NCBI GenBank assembly: GCA_947475735.1
Contig: CANJLQ010000005.1
Location: 124,001 to 188,000 of the forward strand
Source of the DNA: Caulobacteraceae bacterium
GTDB lineage: Bacteria > Pseudomonadota > Alphaproteobacteria > Caulobacterales > Caulobacteraceae
Direction of reading: 5' to 3'
Length of the DNA: 64,000 bases
Both the position numbers and the translations under genes were made by a program. Shown in pieces: positions 51,257 to 64,000 of the stretch (position 1 is its first letter; every line of letters starts with the position of its first letter). The notes beneath the pieces are model-generated. The model worked only from the letters and a program-made list of their open reading frames with translations, was not told where the DNA came from and did not search any database.

Positions 51257-51619
51257 TCAATCCTGGGGTGCGACGTTCCGAGGTGTGACGGTCCAGATAT
51301 TGCGGTTGAGACCGAAGGTGACTGCCCGGTCGATCGCCGGCGATCCGTCCGCATTCGTCACCGTCACCGTTCCGGCGATGCAGTTGAACACGGGAGACAG
51401 CCGAAGGACGCGAGGATCCTGAGTGGTCGCTTGACACTGCTCCAGGGTTCCGTCCGCTCCGATGACGCAGTTCAGCCGCAGGTTCCGAAAGCCGACCCGG
51501 CTGCCAAGGCACTGGCCGGCAGCGTAGCGGTCCATGCTGGAGGTGAGCGGAGCAGGCTCGCCGGTGTCGGGCTGACTGCCCATCACGAACGCATAAGCCA
51601 GCAAGAAGGAAATCAGCAT
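51257..51619 (-). CDS. small exported protein with TonB-C-terminal-like motif
   Basis: 120 residues. The first 14 residues are hydrophobic (MLISFLLAYAFVMG) and look like a signal or anchor. LRLNCVIGADGTLEQCQA resembles the conserved strand pair of TonB C-terminal domains (the 'C.V..DG.L..C' pattern), and three cysteines are spaced through it. It starts 4 bases after purB, with GGAG of its ribosome-binding site inside purB, so it is cotranscribed. Function unknown. Confidence 0.62.
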   Translation of the reverse strand: MLISFLLAYAFVMGSQPDTGEPAPLTSSMDRYAAGQCLGSRVGFRNLRLNCVIGADGTLEQCQATTQDPRVLRLSPVFNCIAGTVTVTNADGSPAIDRAVTFGLNRNIWTVTPRNVAPQD

Positions 51620-51623
51620 TTGC

Positions 51624-52922
<1,299 letters not shown>

Positions 52923-52992
52923 GGGCCGGGGTAAAGGCTTTGCGAGCCGCCTGTGTCAAGGAAGGTCGGCGGAACAGGGGAAGACCGAAGCC

Positions 52993-53664
52993 ATGGAATT
53001 GATCGTCGGCAACATCGCCTTTTCGACGTGGTCGCTCAGGCCCTGGCTGGTCCTGAAGCGCTGCGGAGCGGACTTCGTCCTGACCGAGATCCCACTGTAC
53101 GGCGACGGCTGGAAGGAACGGCTCGCCGAGGTTTCTCCGTCCGGAAAGGTGCCCCTGCTCAAGGTGGACGGCGAGACGATCTGGGATTCGCTGGCCATCT
53201 CGGTCTGGGCGTCGGAGCGGTATCCGGAGGCCAAGCTGTGGCCGGCCGATCCGGCCGCACGCTGGCTGGCGCGGTCGGTGATGTGCGAGATGCATTCCGG
53301 TTTCGGGGCGCTGCGGACCGAGTGCGGCATGGGACCGGACGCGAACGGCGTCATCCACACCATGGTCGGAGAAGACCGCGCCGATCCGCCGACCAGCGAG
53401 GCGGTGGCCGCCGATGTCCGCCGCCTGGTCGAGATCATGGTCAGCATGCGTGGCCGGTTCGGCACCGGCGGCCCCTGGCTGTTCGGCCAATGGTCGATGG
53501 CCGACGCCTTTCTGACGCCCGTCGCCTGTCGGTTCCGGCACTACCAGATCGACCTGGCCGCGCACGGCGACACGGACGGCGTCGCGGCCGCCTATGTGGC
53601 CACCTTGCTACGACAGCCAGATTTCCTGGAATGGACGGAACAGGCCGTCACAAAGGCCCGTTAG
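52993..53664 (+). CDS. glutathione S-transferase
   Basis: 223 residues. A thioredoxin-like N-terminal domain has the glutathione-site region AFSTWSLRPWLVLK, the cis-proline loop GKVPLLKVDG and the DSLAIS segment. A helical C-terminal domain includes WSMADAFLTPVACR. Probably a cytoplasmic detoxification or isomerase enzyme; the substrate is unknown. Start at the ATG before ELIVG. A short gap separates it from purB, which is divergent. Confidence 0.88.
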   Translation: MELIVGNIAFSTWSLRPWLVLKRCGADFVLTEIPLYGDGWKERLAEVSPSGKVPLLKVDGETIWDSLAISVWASERYPEAKLWPADPAARWLARSVMCEMHSGFGALRTECGMGPDANGVIHTMVGEDRADPPTSEAVAADVRRLVEIMVSMRGRFGTGGPWLFGQWSMADAFLTPVACRFRHYQIDLAAHGDTDGVAAAYVATLLRQPDFLEWTEQAVTKAR

Positions 53665-53748
53665 GCACGGCGAACGCGTCGTTAAGGGCGACCGCGAACC
53701 CGGGCTTAAGGGATCGCTGTTATCCGTCGGGCGTCACCGAGAGCCGCC

Positions 53749-53865
53749 ATGTCCGACCGCACGCCAGATACCGAAAAGGCCGCCCGCCCGTCGCTGATGA
53801 GCTATGGCCTGTTCATCCTGGTCGGCTGCAGCCTGTGCGCCTCCCTGGTCGGCAGCCTGTTCTAG
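53749..53865 (+). CDS. 38-residue single-pass membrane protein
   Basis: A charged N-terminus (SDRTPDTEKAARPS) is followed by one hydrophobic segment, SYGLFILVGCSLCASLVGSL, that fills the rest of the protein. The ribosome-binding site is weak (GAGAG). Its TAG shares CTAG with the stop of the convergent transglycosylase gene, an arrangement also seen at 45275. The clean charged-then-hydrophobic layout suggests a real small inner-membrane protein; function unknown. Confidence 0.55.
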   Translation: MSDRTPDTEKAARPSLMSYGLFILVGCSLCASLVGSLF

Positions 53866-55604
53866 CGGGTTCCGACGACTGGCGTCGCCGCCATCTGGGT
53901 CGGCTGCGGCACGACCTCGCCTGGGGGCGGCGCCACATAGTCCAGCGCGATCGGCACCAGGGGCTGGCCCGCGACCACGGCATCCAGGGTGTGCACCGGA
54001 CGGCCGGCCATCCGCTGATAGATCCAGTAGGCCGCCACGACCTTTTCGACATATTCCCGCGCCTGCGGCACGTCGATCGTCTCGATCAGCAGCAGCGGAT
54101 CGGGATTGGGACCGAGTCTGCGAAGGGCGTTCAACATCGGCCCCGGCCCTGCGTTATAGCTCGCCACGGCGCGCAGAAGGTCGCCCTGGAACTCGGGCCG
54201 CGCCAGCATTCGGTTCACATAGGTCTGGCCCAGGCGCACGTTGGTCGCGGGCTGGAACAGGCGCTGCGGCTCGGCCACGAAGCCCCGGTCGCCGGTCATC
54301 TCGGCCGCCGTCGTCGGCATAACCTGCATCAGGCCGTAGGCCCCGACCGGCGAGCGGGCCTCGGCGTTGAAGGCGCTTTCCTTCCTGGCGATGGCGTAAA
54401 CGAGCGAGCGCTCCAGCGTCCAGCCGCCCTCGGGCACGATATCGGGTTGCGGATAGTCGGCCGCGTCGATCCGCATCGCGTCGGATCCGTTCGATCCACC
54501 CAGCCGTGGCCCCAGGACGCGGGCGAGGCCCGTCCAGAGCCGTCGCGTCTGATCTCCCGCCGTGCGCAAGCCGTTGCGCAGTTCGTCGCGGGCATCCGCC
54601 CGACGTCCGACCTCGAACAGGGCCACCGTCCGGCGCGCGCGACCGTCGCTGCGCAGGAACTCGTCCATCTCGCGCTGGTTGACGCCGACCGGCTCGTCGT
54701 TCAGCGACGCCGGCTGGACGACCGCGTCGTATGGCGTCGGCCCGACATTGATGATCACCGGCTCCTGACCCAGCTGGCGCAGCGCGATCTGGCCATAGAA
54801 GGTCGCTGGCCAGCGCGCCGATAGCCGCAGGAACTCCTGGATCCGGTCCTGGCGGCCCGTCTGCCCTGCCGCGCGCGCCGCCCAGACGCCCGCGCCGGAG
54901 CGGGTCCAGCCGTCCTCGGTCGGATCGACCGCGACCCGCTCGAAGGCCTGAAAAGCGCGGGAATAGTCGGCCATGCGCCAGGCGGCGAGGCCGACCGTCC
55001 ACCAGTCGCCGATCTGTTCGCCCAGCGCGACGGCGGTCGGCAGGTCGTCGCGGTTCAGGGCGACGCGCGCCGCCCGCGCCGGATCGGCTTCGGCATTGCC
55101 GCCGCCGGCCGCCACGGCGTCCCAGGTGCGCGAGAAGAAGGCGCCGGTCGGCCGACGCGGCTCCGGCGCCCCGTCGGGCCGGCGGCGCATGGCCAGGCCG
55201 TAGGCGCGCTGGGCGGTCGGCAGGTCGGCGTATTCCTCGAGCCAGGCCGCCAGTTCCTCGAAGGTCGCGGTATGGTCGGCGTGGAACAGCCGCTCGAACT
55301 CGACCTGACCCAGCAGCACCCTGTCACCGGCCTGACGGGCCGAGTTGCGAGCGGTTTCCAGATCGCCGCGCCGCAACGCGTCGAAGGCGGTGGTGTAGCT
55401 GAGGCGGTCCTGGTCCGACAGGGCCGTCGGGGTGATCCGGCCGCCGCGCTGATCGTCCTCGCCGTCTAGGGCGACGACTGTCTCATAGGGAACCGGAGCG
55501 GCCCAGGCCGGCGCGGCGAGGGCCGGGATCGTCAAGGTCGACAGGCTCAGCGCCGCAATGGCGATCGTCGGCGCGGCCAGCGCGCGTCGGCGGAAATCGT
55601 GCAA
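53862..55604 (-). CDS. soluble lytic transglycosylase (Slt70-like)
   Basis: About 580 residues. A signal peptide ([20 protein letters not shown]...) is followed by a long superhelical U-shaped region of TPR-like helices and a C-terminal SLT domain. The catalytic Glu is in [10 protein letters not shown] (about 408), followed by [10 protein letters not shown] and [11 protein letters not shown]. It cleaves peptidoglycan glycan strands in the periplasm, leaving 1,6-anhydro ends. The start is uncertain: I take TTG 55604 with a G-rich site upstream and a compact signal peptide; TTG 55676 is the longest option. Confidence 0.9.
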   Translation of the reverse strand: MHDFRRRALAAPTIAIAALSLSTLTIPALAAPAWAAPVPYETVVALDGEDDQRGGRITPTALSDQDRLSYTTAFDALRRGDLETARNSARQAGDRVLLGQVEFERLFHADHTATFEELAAWLEEYADLPTAQRAYGLAMRRRPDGAPEPRRPTGAFFSRTWDAVAAGGGNAEADPARAARVALNRDDLPTAVALGEQIGDWWTVGLAAWRMADYSRAFQAFERVAVDPTEDGWTRSGAGVWAARAAGQTGRQDRIQEFLRLSARWPATFYGQIALRQLGQEPVIINVGPTPYDAVVQPASLNDEPVGVNQREMDEFLRSDGRARRTVALFEVGRRADARDELRNGLRTAGDQTRRLWTGLARVLGPRLGGSNGSDAMRIDAADYPQPDIVPEGGWTLERSLVYAIARKESAFNAEARSPVGAYGLMQVMPTTAAEMTGDRGFVAEPQRLFQPATNVRLGQTYVNRMLARPEFQGDLLRAVASYNAGPGPMLNALRRLGPNPDPLLLIETIDVPQAREYVEKVVAAYWIYQRMAGRPVHTLDAVVAGQPLVPIALDYVAPPPGEVVPQPTQMAATPVVGTR

Positions 55605-55798
55605 GGCGGCGGCCCCCCGTGATGCGCGCTCCGGTCTCGATCCGGGATCGGCGCGCGGTCTGCGTTCGGTCGTCAAGCACGGACTATGCCGGAATCCCGC
55701 CGATGCATCAATCGGTTCGCACCCCGACCCACGGTCTTGTCATCCGGTGCCGGGACACCGATCTGAACGCCGAGCCACCCCGCCAAGGAGCCCCTCCG

Positions 55799-56788
55799 AT
55801 GAAAACCCGTCGTCTCGGACCGAACGGTCCCGAAGTGTCCTCCCTCGGCCTCGGCTGCATGGGCATGAGCGCCTTCTATGGCGCGCCGTCGGACGAGGCG
55901 ACCGCGACGGGCGTCCTGCACCGCGCGCTCGATCTGGGCGTCACCCTGTTCGACACCGCAGAGATGTATGGCCCCTATACCAACGAGGAACTGCTGGGCC
56001 GCGCCTTCGCCAGCAAGCGCGATCGCCTCTTTCTCGCGACCAAGTTCGGCATCGGCTACAATAAGGAGCGCACGGCCCTGGCGGTCGACGGATCGCCCGC
56101 CAATGTCCGCCGGGCCATCGAGGGCAGCCTGAAGCGGCTGAACACTGACCACGTCGATCTGTACTACCTGCACCGCGTCGATCCCGACACGCCGATCGAG
56201 GACACGGTGGGCGCGATGGCCGAACTGGTGACAGAGGGAAAGGTGCGGTTCCTGGGCCTGTCCGAGGCCGCGCCCGAGACGATCCGAAAGGCCCACGCCA
56301 CCCATCCGATCACCGCGCTCCAGACCGAGTATTCCCTGTGGTCGCGCGAGCCGGAGGATCACCTGCTGGCGCTGTGCGCCGAACTCGGCATCGGCTTCGT
56401 GCCCTACAGTCCGCTGGGGCGCGGCTTCCTGTCCGGCGAGATCAAGTCGATCGACGATCTGGAGGAGGGCGACTTCCGACGGTCCAACCCGCGCTTCATG
56501 GGCGAGAACTTTCAGAGGAACATCGACCTGGTTCAGGCCGTGACGGCGATCGCGGCGGACAAGGGCGTGACGGCCGCCCAACTGGCCTTGGCCTGGGTGC
56601 TGGCCCAGGGCGACACTTTGGTCCCGATCCCCGGGACGCGCCGGATCCGGACGCTGGAGGAGAATGTCGCGGCGGCGGACATCACCCTCATCGCGGACGA
56701 CCTCGCCCGCATCGAGGCGGCCTTCCCCAAGGCGGCCGTGGTCGGCGATCGCTATGCCGCCGCGGGTCGGGCGGCGCTCAATCGATAA
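55799..56788 (+). CDS. aldo/keto reductase
   Basis: 329 residues, (beta/alpha)8 NADPH-dependent reductase. The catalytic tetrad fits Asp in FDTAEMYG (about 53), Tyr in the same motif (58), Lys in LATKFGIG (about 81) and His in YYLHRVD (about 124). The C-terminal VPIPGTRR and LEENVAA bind the cofactor. The [24 protein letters not shown] start is typical of the YajO/AKR13 group. AAGGAG precedes the ATG. Substrate unknown. Confidence 0.93.
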   Translation: MKTRRLGPNGPEVSSLGLGCMGMSAFYGAPSDEATATGVLHRALDLGVTLFDTAEMYGPYTNEELLGRAFASKRDRLFLATKFGIGYNKERTALAVDGSPANVRRAIEGSLKRLNTDHVDLYYLHRVDPDTPIEDTVGAMAELVTEGKVRFLGLSEAAPETIRKAHATHPITALQTEYSLWSREPEDHLLALCAELGIGFVPYSPLGRGFLSGEIKSIDDLEEGDFRRSNPRFMGENFQRNIDLVQAVTAIAADKGVTAAQLALAWVLAQGDTLVPIPGTRRIRTLEENVAAADITLIADDLARIEAAFPKAAVVGDRYAAAGRAALNR

Positions 56789-56806
56789 CCGAGCCTTCGG
56801 CGGAGA

Positions 56807-59146
<2,340 letters not shown>

Positions 59147-59231
59147 TCAGGCCAGCCGCGCATGACGGCGAATTTAGCGGACGACCCGGCCACGCTCGCG
59201 CTATTCGGACAGGGAAAGCCAAGGAGCCCTC

Positions 59232-60197
59232 ATGTCCCGCACCCTCCGCGCCCTGTTCGCCGGCAGCGCCCTGATCGTCCTCGCGTCCTGCGCCGGCATG
59301 GAGGCGGCGACGCCCGTGACCGATGCCGCGGCGCCGGCCGCGAGCGCCGACTACACACAGCTGATCACCGATCTGCGCGTCCTCTCGGCCGACGACATGG
59401 AGGGCCGCGACACCGGCGCGCCGGGCGGCGAGCGGGCCCGCGCCTACATCGTCTCCCGGCTGGACGCCTTGGGCATCGCCGCGCCCCCGGTGGGCCGGCT
59501 TCAACCCTGGGAGATGCAGGGCCGCACGCGCGAAGGCCCCAAGACGTTCAACGGCACCAATGTCCTGGCGGTGATCCCCGGCACGCGGGTGACGGATCGC
59601 TACATCGTCATCACCGCCCATTACGACCACGTCGGCGTGAACGACGGCCAGGTCTTCAACGGGGCCGACGACAATGCCTCGGGCGTGGCCACGGCCCTGG
59701 AGATCGCCGCGCGCCTGAAGGCCGCGCCGCCCGAGCATAGCGTCATCTTCGCTTTCCTGGACGGAGAGGAGCGGGGTCTGCTGGGCGCGCGCCATTTCGT
59801 CGAGGCCCCGCCGGTGCCGCTGACGTCCATCGCGCTGAACCTGAACTTCGACATGACGGCGCGGGCCGAGACCGACATGAAGCTGTGGGTCACGGGCACC
59901 TATCAAAACCCGACGCTTCGCCCGATCCTGGAGCCCCTCGCGCCGGAGGGCGGGGTTTCGCTGGCCTTCGGCAAGGACACGCCTCAGGACACCGGCGCGA
60001 ACAACTGGGTCGAGGCCTCCGACCACGCCGCCTTCTACCGGGCGGGCCTGCCGTTCCTGTACCTGGGCGTCGACTATCACCCCGACTATCACCGTCCGAC
60101 CGACGACTTCGACAAGGTGAACCCGGTGCTGTTCGCCGCCGCGACCGAACTGGGCTGGCGCTCGTTCCAGGCGCTGGATCGGGCCCTAGATCGCTGA
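59232..60197 (+). CDS. M28-family zinc aminopeptidase, lipoprotein
   Basis: 321 residues. The lipobox LASC lies at about residues 17-20. The two-zinc site is complete: His in TAHYDHVG (about 130), bridging Asp in GADDNASG, Glu pair in DGEERGLLG, Asp in NFDMTA and His in ASDHAAFYRAG. It probably degrades peptides at the cell envelope. It is divergent from ligA; a preceding AAGGAG fixes the ATG. Confidence 0.93.
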   Translation: MSRTLRALFAGSALIVLASCAGMEAATPVTDAAAPAASADYTQLITDLRVLSADDMEGRDTGAPGGERARAYIVSRLDALGIAAPPVGRLQPWEMQGRTREGPKTFNGTNVLAVIPGTRVTDRYIVITAHYDHVGVNDGQVFNGADDNASGVATALEIAARLKAAPPEHSVIFAFLDGEERGLLGARHFVEAPPVPLTSIALNLNFDMTARAETDMKLWVTGTYQNPTLRPILEPLAPEGGVSLAFGKDTPQDTGANNWVEASDHAAFYRAGLPFLYLGVDYHPDYHRPTDDFDKVNPVLFAAATELGWRSFQALDRALDR

Positions 60198-60278
60198 ACG
60201 CAGGCGATTTTCACTCGCAAAGATAAGGCTTGATCACAGGTTCATGACGGCGCTTCGTGCGGGAAGCGGAGCCGTTTC

Positions 60279-60905
60279 ATGACCACAACGACCGATTCCT
60301 TCGATCTCCAGCGCATTCAAAAGATCCGAAAGATCTTTCTGGGTCTCTCGCTTCTGGTTATCCTGATCCTCTCGCTGTTCACCGCGACCTGGTGGGGTCA
60401 CGGGGCGGTTCATCAGGGGGTGGAGGCGGCGGGCCTTGGGGCGATGGTGCTCAGCATCGTCGGGCGGGCCTGGTGCTCCCTCTACATCGGCGGGCGCAAG
60501 AAGGCCGAGGTCGTGTCGACCGGCCCCTATTCGATCAGTCGCAATCCGCTGTACGTCTTCAGCTATGTCGGGGCCTTCGGCATCGGGGCCCAGACCGGCA
60601 GCATGGTGATTGCCGCCCTGTTCGTGGTGGTCGCGGTCCTGGTGTTCCACGCCACGATCGCGCGCGAGGAGGCGTGGCTTTCCGCCGCCTTCGGCGATGC
60701 TTATGACAGCTACCGAGCGCAGATCCCGCGCTGTGGACCGGATTTTTCCAAGTGGCGAGACGAGGACGAGCTCAAGATCCGGCCGCGGTTCTTCCTGACC
60801 ACGCTGCGCGACGGCATGGTGTTCTTTCTGGCCATTCCCGTCTTCGAGGCCATGGAATGGGCGCAGGCGGCCGGTTGGGTTCCGGTGCTGTTGCGGCTGC
60901 CCTGA
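60279..60905 (+). CDS. ICMT/PEMT-type membrane methyltransferase
   Basis: 208 residues with about five membrane helices. The conserved SAM-binding block is seen as STGPYSISRNPLYVFSYVG (about 80-98) followed by HATIAREEAWL, characteristic of the isoprenylcysteine carboxyl methyltransferase/phospholipid methyltransferase family. Bacterial members methylate lipids or small molecules; the substrate is unknown. It overlaps the next lipoprotein gene by about 49 bases if the ATG start of that gene is right. Confidence 0.85.
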   Translation: MTTTTDSFDLQRIQKIRKIFLGLSLLVILILSLFTATWWGHGAVHQGVEAAGLGAMVLSIVGRAWCSLYIGGRKKAEVVSTGPYSISRNPLYVFSYVGAFGIGAQTGSMVIAALFVVVAVLVFHATIAREEAWLSAAFGDAYDSYRAQIPRCGPDFSKWRDEDELKIRPRFFLTTLRDGMVFFLAIPVFEAMEWAQAAGWVPVLLRLP

Positions 60906-61450
60906 CGCCAAGCCCCCGACGGTGGGGCCGGCTGGCGGCGCTCGTGGTCGCCGCACTGGCTCTGGCGGGCTGCGACCTCTTGAACCCGCCGGCGAACGAT
61001 CCGGCACCGACGAAAGAGGCTTCGGCCTCGGCCGCCGACCCGAACTTCCGCCATAGCCAGACCGAAGACCTTTCGGGCTTTTACTTTCCGGCGGTTGAGG
61101 TGGGCGAGGGGGATGCGCGGCTGCTGCTGGTCTTCATCGGCCAGACCGCAGACTTCGAGGCCTGGGAAAAGGGGGAGCGCGCCGGGGGGCTCGCTCCGGT
61201 CATGCTGGAGTTCGCGGGCGGAGAGCGCGTTCTGCCCGATCGCTATACCGTCAGCGACGACCGCGTGCGCTTCTCGGGAACCAGTGAGGCCCTCGGTCGA
61301 GTGACGCTGGAGGCGCGGTTGGATGCCGGCTCGTTGGCCCTGGCCAAGCGCAACCTCGGGCCTGACAGAGAGCCCGCCCTGGAAGGCAGCGTGACTGTCG
61401 GGGGTCGTAGCTACAGCGGCGTGAAGTTCGCCTGGTCGCTGGGCGGTTGA
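60857..61450 (+). CDS. hypothetical lipoprotein
   Basis: About 197 residues with a lipobox LALAGC at roughly residues 33-38, then a beta-rich domain (GFYFPAVEVGEGDARLLLVFIGQ, DRYTVSDDRVRFSGTSE). No family recognised. I chose the ATG with GAGG 8 bases upstream, inside the methyltransferase gene; the TTG at 60875 gives a shorter leader. Translational coupling with the methyltransferase seems likely. Confidence 0.68.
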   Translation: MGAGGRLGSGAVAAALTPSPRRWGRLAALVVAALALAGCDLLNPPANDPAPTKEASASAADPNFRHSQTEDLSGFYFPAVEVGEGDARLLLVFIGQTADFEAWEKGERAGGLAPVMLEFAGGERVLPDRYTVSDDRVRFSGTSEALGRVTLEARLDAGSLALAKRNLGPDREPALEGSVTVGGRSYSGVKFAWSLGG

Positions 61451-61457
61451 AACGAAA

Positions 61458-61482
61458 AGAGGCGACCCGTGGAGCCGCCTCT
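61458..61482. terminator. short hairpin between convergent genes
   Basis: AGAGGCG and CGCCTCT form a 7-base stem with an 11-base loop in the 40-base gap between the lipoprotein and cyclophilin stops, preceded by an A-rich tract. A weak bidirectional terminator is plausible. Confidence 0.5.
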
Positions 61483-61490
61483 CTCATCGC

Positions 61491-61940
61491 TTAGTTGACC
61501 GTCGCCTTGACGATCTTGCCGGGGGTCCGGGGCGGCTCGCCCTTTGGCAGGGCGTCGACGTGGTCCATGCCTTCGATCACCTCGCCCCACACCGTGTACT
61601 GGCGGTCCAGGAAGGTCGCGTCGTCCAGGCAGATGAAGAACTGGCTGTTGGCGCTGTTCGGATCGCTGGTGCGGGCCATCGAGCAGACGCCGCGCACATG
61701 CGGCTCGCTCGAGAACTCCGCCTTGAGGTTCGGCTTCTTGGAGCCCGAGGTGCCGGTGCCGGTCGGATCGCCGCCCTGAGCCATGAAGCCCGAGATCACG
61801 CGGTGGAACACCACGCCGTCGTAGAAGCCCTCGCTCGCCAGCTCGGTGATGCGGGCGACGTGGCCGGGCGCCAGGTCGGGCCTCAGCTTGATGACGACGT
61901 CTCCGGTGTCGAGTGTCAGGGTCAGGGTCTGGTCGGCCAT
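61491..61940 (-). CDS. cyclophilin-type peptidyl-prolyl isomerase
   Basis: 149 residues, no signal peptide, so cytoplasmic. Core motifs are FYDGVVFHRVISGFMAQGGDP (catalytic Arg of the FHR motif), MARTSDPNSANSQFFICL and WGEVIEGMDHVD. It catalyses proline cis-trans isomerisation in folding proteins. Divergent from the RlmE-like gene. Confidence 0.95.
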   Translation of the reverse strand: MADQTLTLTLDTGDVVIKLRPDLAPGHVARITELASEGFYDGVVFHRVISGFMAQGGDPTGTGTSGSKKPNLKAEFSSEPHVRGVCSMARTSDPNSANSQFFICLDDATFLDRQYTVWGEVIEGMDHVDALPKGEPPRTPGKIVKATVN

Positions 61941-62008
61941 CGGGCGCTCCGTCTTGATGATTTGGCGGGGTCATAGCCGCATCGGGCCACGGGCGCTATG
62001 TGGGGGCG

Positions 62009-62734
62009 ATGAGTGAAGACGAAAAGCCGCCCCCTCCCGAAACGCCTGCGCGTCGCCGCATGGTCCGCCCCCCCACGGGCGGCACCGCGGCCGGGCGCGG
62101 CATGGGCAGCCAGATCAAGACCGCGGACAAGAAGTCGATGTCCTCGATCCAGTGGATCAAGCGGCAACTGGCCGATCCGTGGTCGGAGAAGGCCCGCGCC
62201 GAGGGCTGGCGGTCGCGCGCCGCCTTCAAGTTCGCCGAGATCGACGACCGGTTTCATCTGGTCAAGCGCGGCTCGCGCGTCATCGACCTGGGCGCGGCAC
62301 CGGGCGGCTGGGTCCAGGTCTGCGTCAACCGGGGCGCGGCGGCGGTGGTCGGCGTCGACCTGCTGCCCATCGAGCCGATCCCCGGATCGACCCTGATCCA
62401 CGCCGATTTCACCGAAGCCGGCGTGGACGCCCAGCTGATCGAGGCTCTGGGCGGGGCACCCGACCTCGTGCTGTCTGACATGGCCCACAACACCGTCGGC
62501 CACCGCCAGACGGACCACCTGAAGATCATCGCCCTGATCGAGATCGCCTCGGAGTTCGCGATCCGCACGCTGAAGCCCGGCGGCCATTTCGTGACCAAGA
62601 ACTTTCAGGGTGGAGCCGCCGGAGAGGTTCTGACCGATCTGCGCGCCGCCTTCGAGGACGTGAAATACGTCAAGCCCGCCGCCAGCCGGAAAGGCTCGTC
62701 GGAGGTCTATCTGGTGGCGATGGGCAAGAAATAG
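62009..62734 (+). CDS. rlmE: 23S rRNA (uridine-2'-O-)-methyltransferase RlmE (FtsJ)
   Basis: 241 residues. A Pro/Arg-rich tail of about 45 residues precedes the FtsJ fold with SRAAFKFAEIDDRF (first catalytic Lys), SAM-binding VIDLGAAPGGWVQV (about 94), LSDMAHNTVGH with the catalytic Asp (about 155), and FVTKNFQG with the second Lys. It modifies U2552 of 23S rRNA in the assembling large subunit. A GTG three codons upstream is a possible start. Confidence 0.94.
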   Translation: MSEDEKPPPPETPARRRMVRPPTGGTAAGRGMGSQIKTADKKSMSSIQWIKRQLADPWSEKARAEGWRSRAAFKFAEIDDRFHLVKRGSRVIDLGAAPGGWVQVCVNRGAAAVVGVDLLPIEPIPGSTLIHADFTEAGVDAQLIEALGGAPDLVLSDMAHNTVGHRQTDHLKIIALIEIASEFAIRTLKPGGHFVTKNFQGGAAGEVLTDLRAAFEDVKYVKPAASRKGSSEVYLVAMGKK

Positions 62735-62743
62735 GCGAGGGTC

Positions 62744-63283
62744 TCAGGCGGCCTGAGCTGTCGAACTGGCGCGCTTGGCTTCGCGCGCAGTCCAGAACCG
62801 ATCGTGCAGAGCGAAAAAGATCATCTGAACCAGCGGTTCGATGACACCGATCGTCAATGCCGCCTGGATGTCGCGGGTGATGGCGAAGGCCACCAGCACG
62901 GCGACGACGAAATGCATCATCCCGTACGTCACGGTCTTGACCGCGATCTTCTTGAACGAGGGAAGCGCATGGGTGTGGCCGTGGTGGCCGTGGGCGCGCG
63001 CCTGCTCATCGGCGTTCATGACGTCCAGACGAGCCGTGAAGGCCTCGGCCGTCTCTTCCATGCCGCTGCGCATCCGGCGGCGCTCGATCCGGTGCCAGAC
63101 GCGGTCGTGGAAGGTGTAGGCGATGGTCTGGAAGAAGGGCTCGACCACGCCGATCGCAAGCGCCATGCGCCAGTCGCGGGTGATGGCGAAGGCCACCAGC
63201 ATGGCCACGATCAGGTGCATCGCGCCGTAGGAGGCGATCTTGAGCGCGAGGCTCCGTACCGATCGGGCGAGGGCGATGACCAT
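62744..63283 (-). CDS. DUF2061 membrane protein with internal duplication
   Basis: 179 residues containing two copies of a DUF2061 unit. The first has AMHLIVAMLVAFAITRD, the second MMHFVVAVLVAFAITRD, each followed by an EP-containing helix and a HDRxW motif. A His-rich linker HGHHGHTH joins them. Four membrane helices in total. Function unknown; the linker could bind metal. Confidence 0.85.
   Translation of the reverse strand: MVIALARSVRSLALKIASYGAMHLIVAMLVAFAITRDWRMALAIGVVEPFFQTIAYTFHDRVWHRIERRRMRSGMEETAEAFTARLDVMNADEQARAHGHHGHTHALPSFKKIAVKTVTYGMMHFVVAVLVAFAITRDIQAALTIGVIEPLVQMIFFALHDRFWTAREAKRASSTAQAA

Positions 63284-64000
<717 letters not shown>

Overview
The window looks like chromosome from a high-GC alphaproteobacterium, most likely a Caulobacterales member such as Brevundimonas (inference). 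The basis is a very GC-rich third codon position, a DUF1476/ATPase-zeta gene, a maltose locus resembling the MalA/MalY system of Caulobacter crescentus, a TorF-type porin beside amtB, and the frequent use of GTG and TTG starts with 1-4 bp stop/start overlaps. No tRNA, rRNA, CRISPR array, insertion sequence or phage gene was found; the region is dense, vertically inherited-looking chromosome with a few accessory-type operons.

Layout. 1-2.7 kb: leuCDB (leucine synthesis, leuC cut by the window edge). 2.9-5.1 kb: ammonium transporter and a TorF-type porin. 5.2-19.8 kb: an alpha-glucan/maltodextrin utilisation locus. It comprises a TonB-dependent receptor, a divergent pair of exported amylase and GH13 alpha-glucosidase, a LacI-type regulator, and a divergent four-gene operon (GH97, SLC45-like MFS permease, exported esterase, GH15 glucoamylase lipoprotein). 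20-23.7 kb: FucP-type sugar permease and Tat-exported GH3 beta-glucosidase, each preceded by the same LacI-type palindrome. 23.7-27.8 kb: a phosphoesterase, a WecG/TagA glycosyltransferase, UDP-glucose dehydrogenase and a UDP-glucuronate epimerase-like SDR. 27.8-33 kb: a six-gene, completely overlapping minus-strand operon with two glycosyltransferase-like proteins, GtrA, an FAD oxidoreductase, an SDR and a TIM-barrel isomerase, probably for making or modifying a lipid-linked surface glycan. 33-43.9 kb: a MoxR/DUF58/BatA/DUF4159 envelope module next to a TldD/PmbA protease pair whose TldD carries a Tat signal. 44-53.7 kb: purine genes purQ, purS, purC and purB scattered among small exported or membrane proteins, a cyclopropane-fatty-acid-synthase-like enzyme, the ATP synthase zeta inhibitor and a glutathione S-transferase. 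53.7-64 kb: lytic transglycosylase, aldo/keto reductase, NAD-dependent DNA ligase, M28 peptidase, an ICMT-like methyltransferase, a lipoprotein, cyclophilin, RlmE-type rRNA methyltransferase, a duplicated DUF2061 protein and the start of guaB.

How the parts work together. In the sugar locus, outer-membrane uptake (receptor), extracytoplasmic cleavage (amylase, GH97, lipoprotein glucoamylase), inner-membrane uptake (MFS) and cytoplasmic hydrolysis (GH13) form one pathway. A pair of near-identical TTTGCA-N3-TTTTGC sites lies exactly 54 nt from each of two divergent start codons, good candidates for operators of the local LacI protein. A second operator type, GTAA-NCGN-TTAC, marks the permease/GH3 pair, whose regulator is not in the window. 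The least described stretches are the 27.8-33 kb glycan operon and the 33-43.9 kb MoxR/TldD block.
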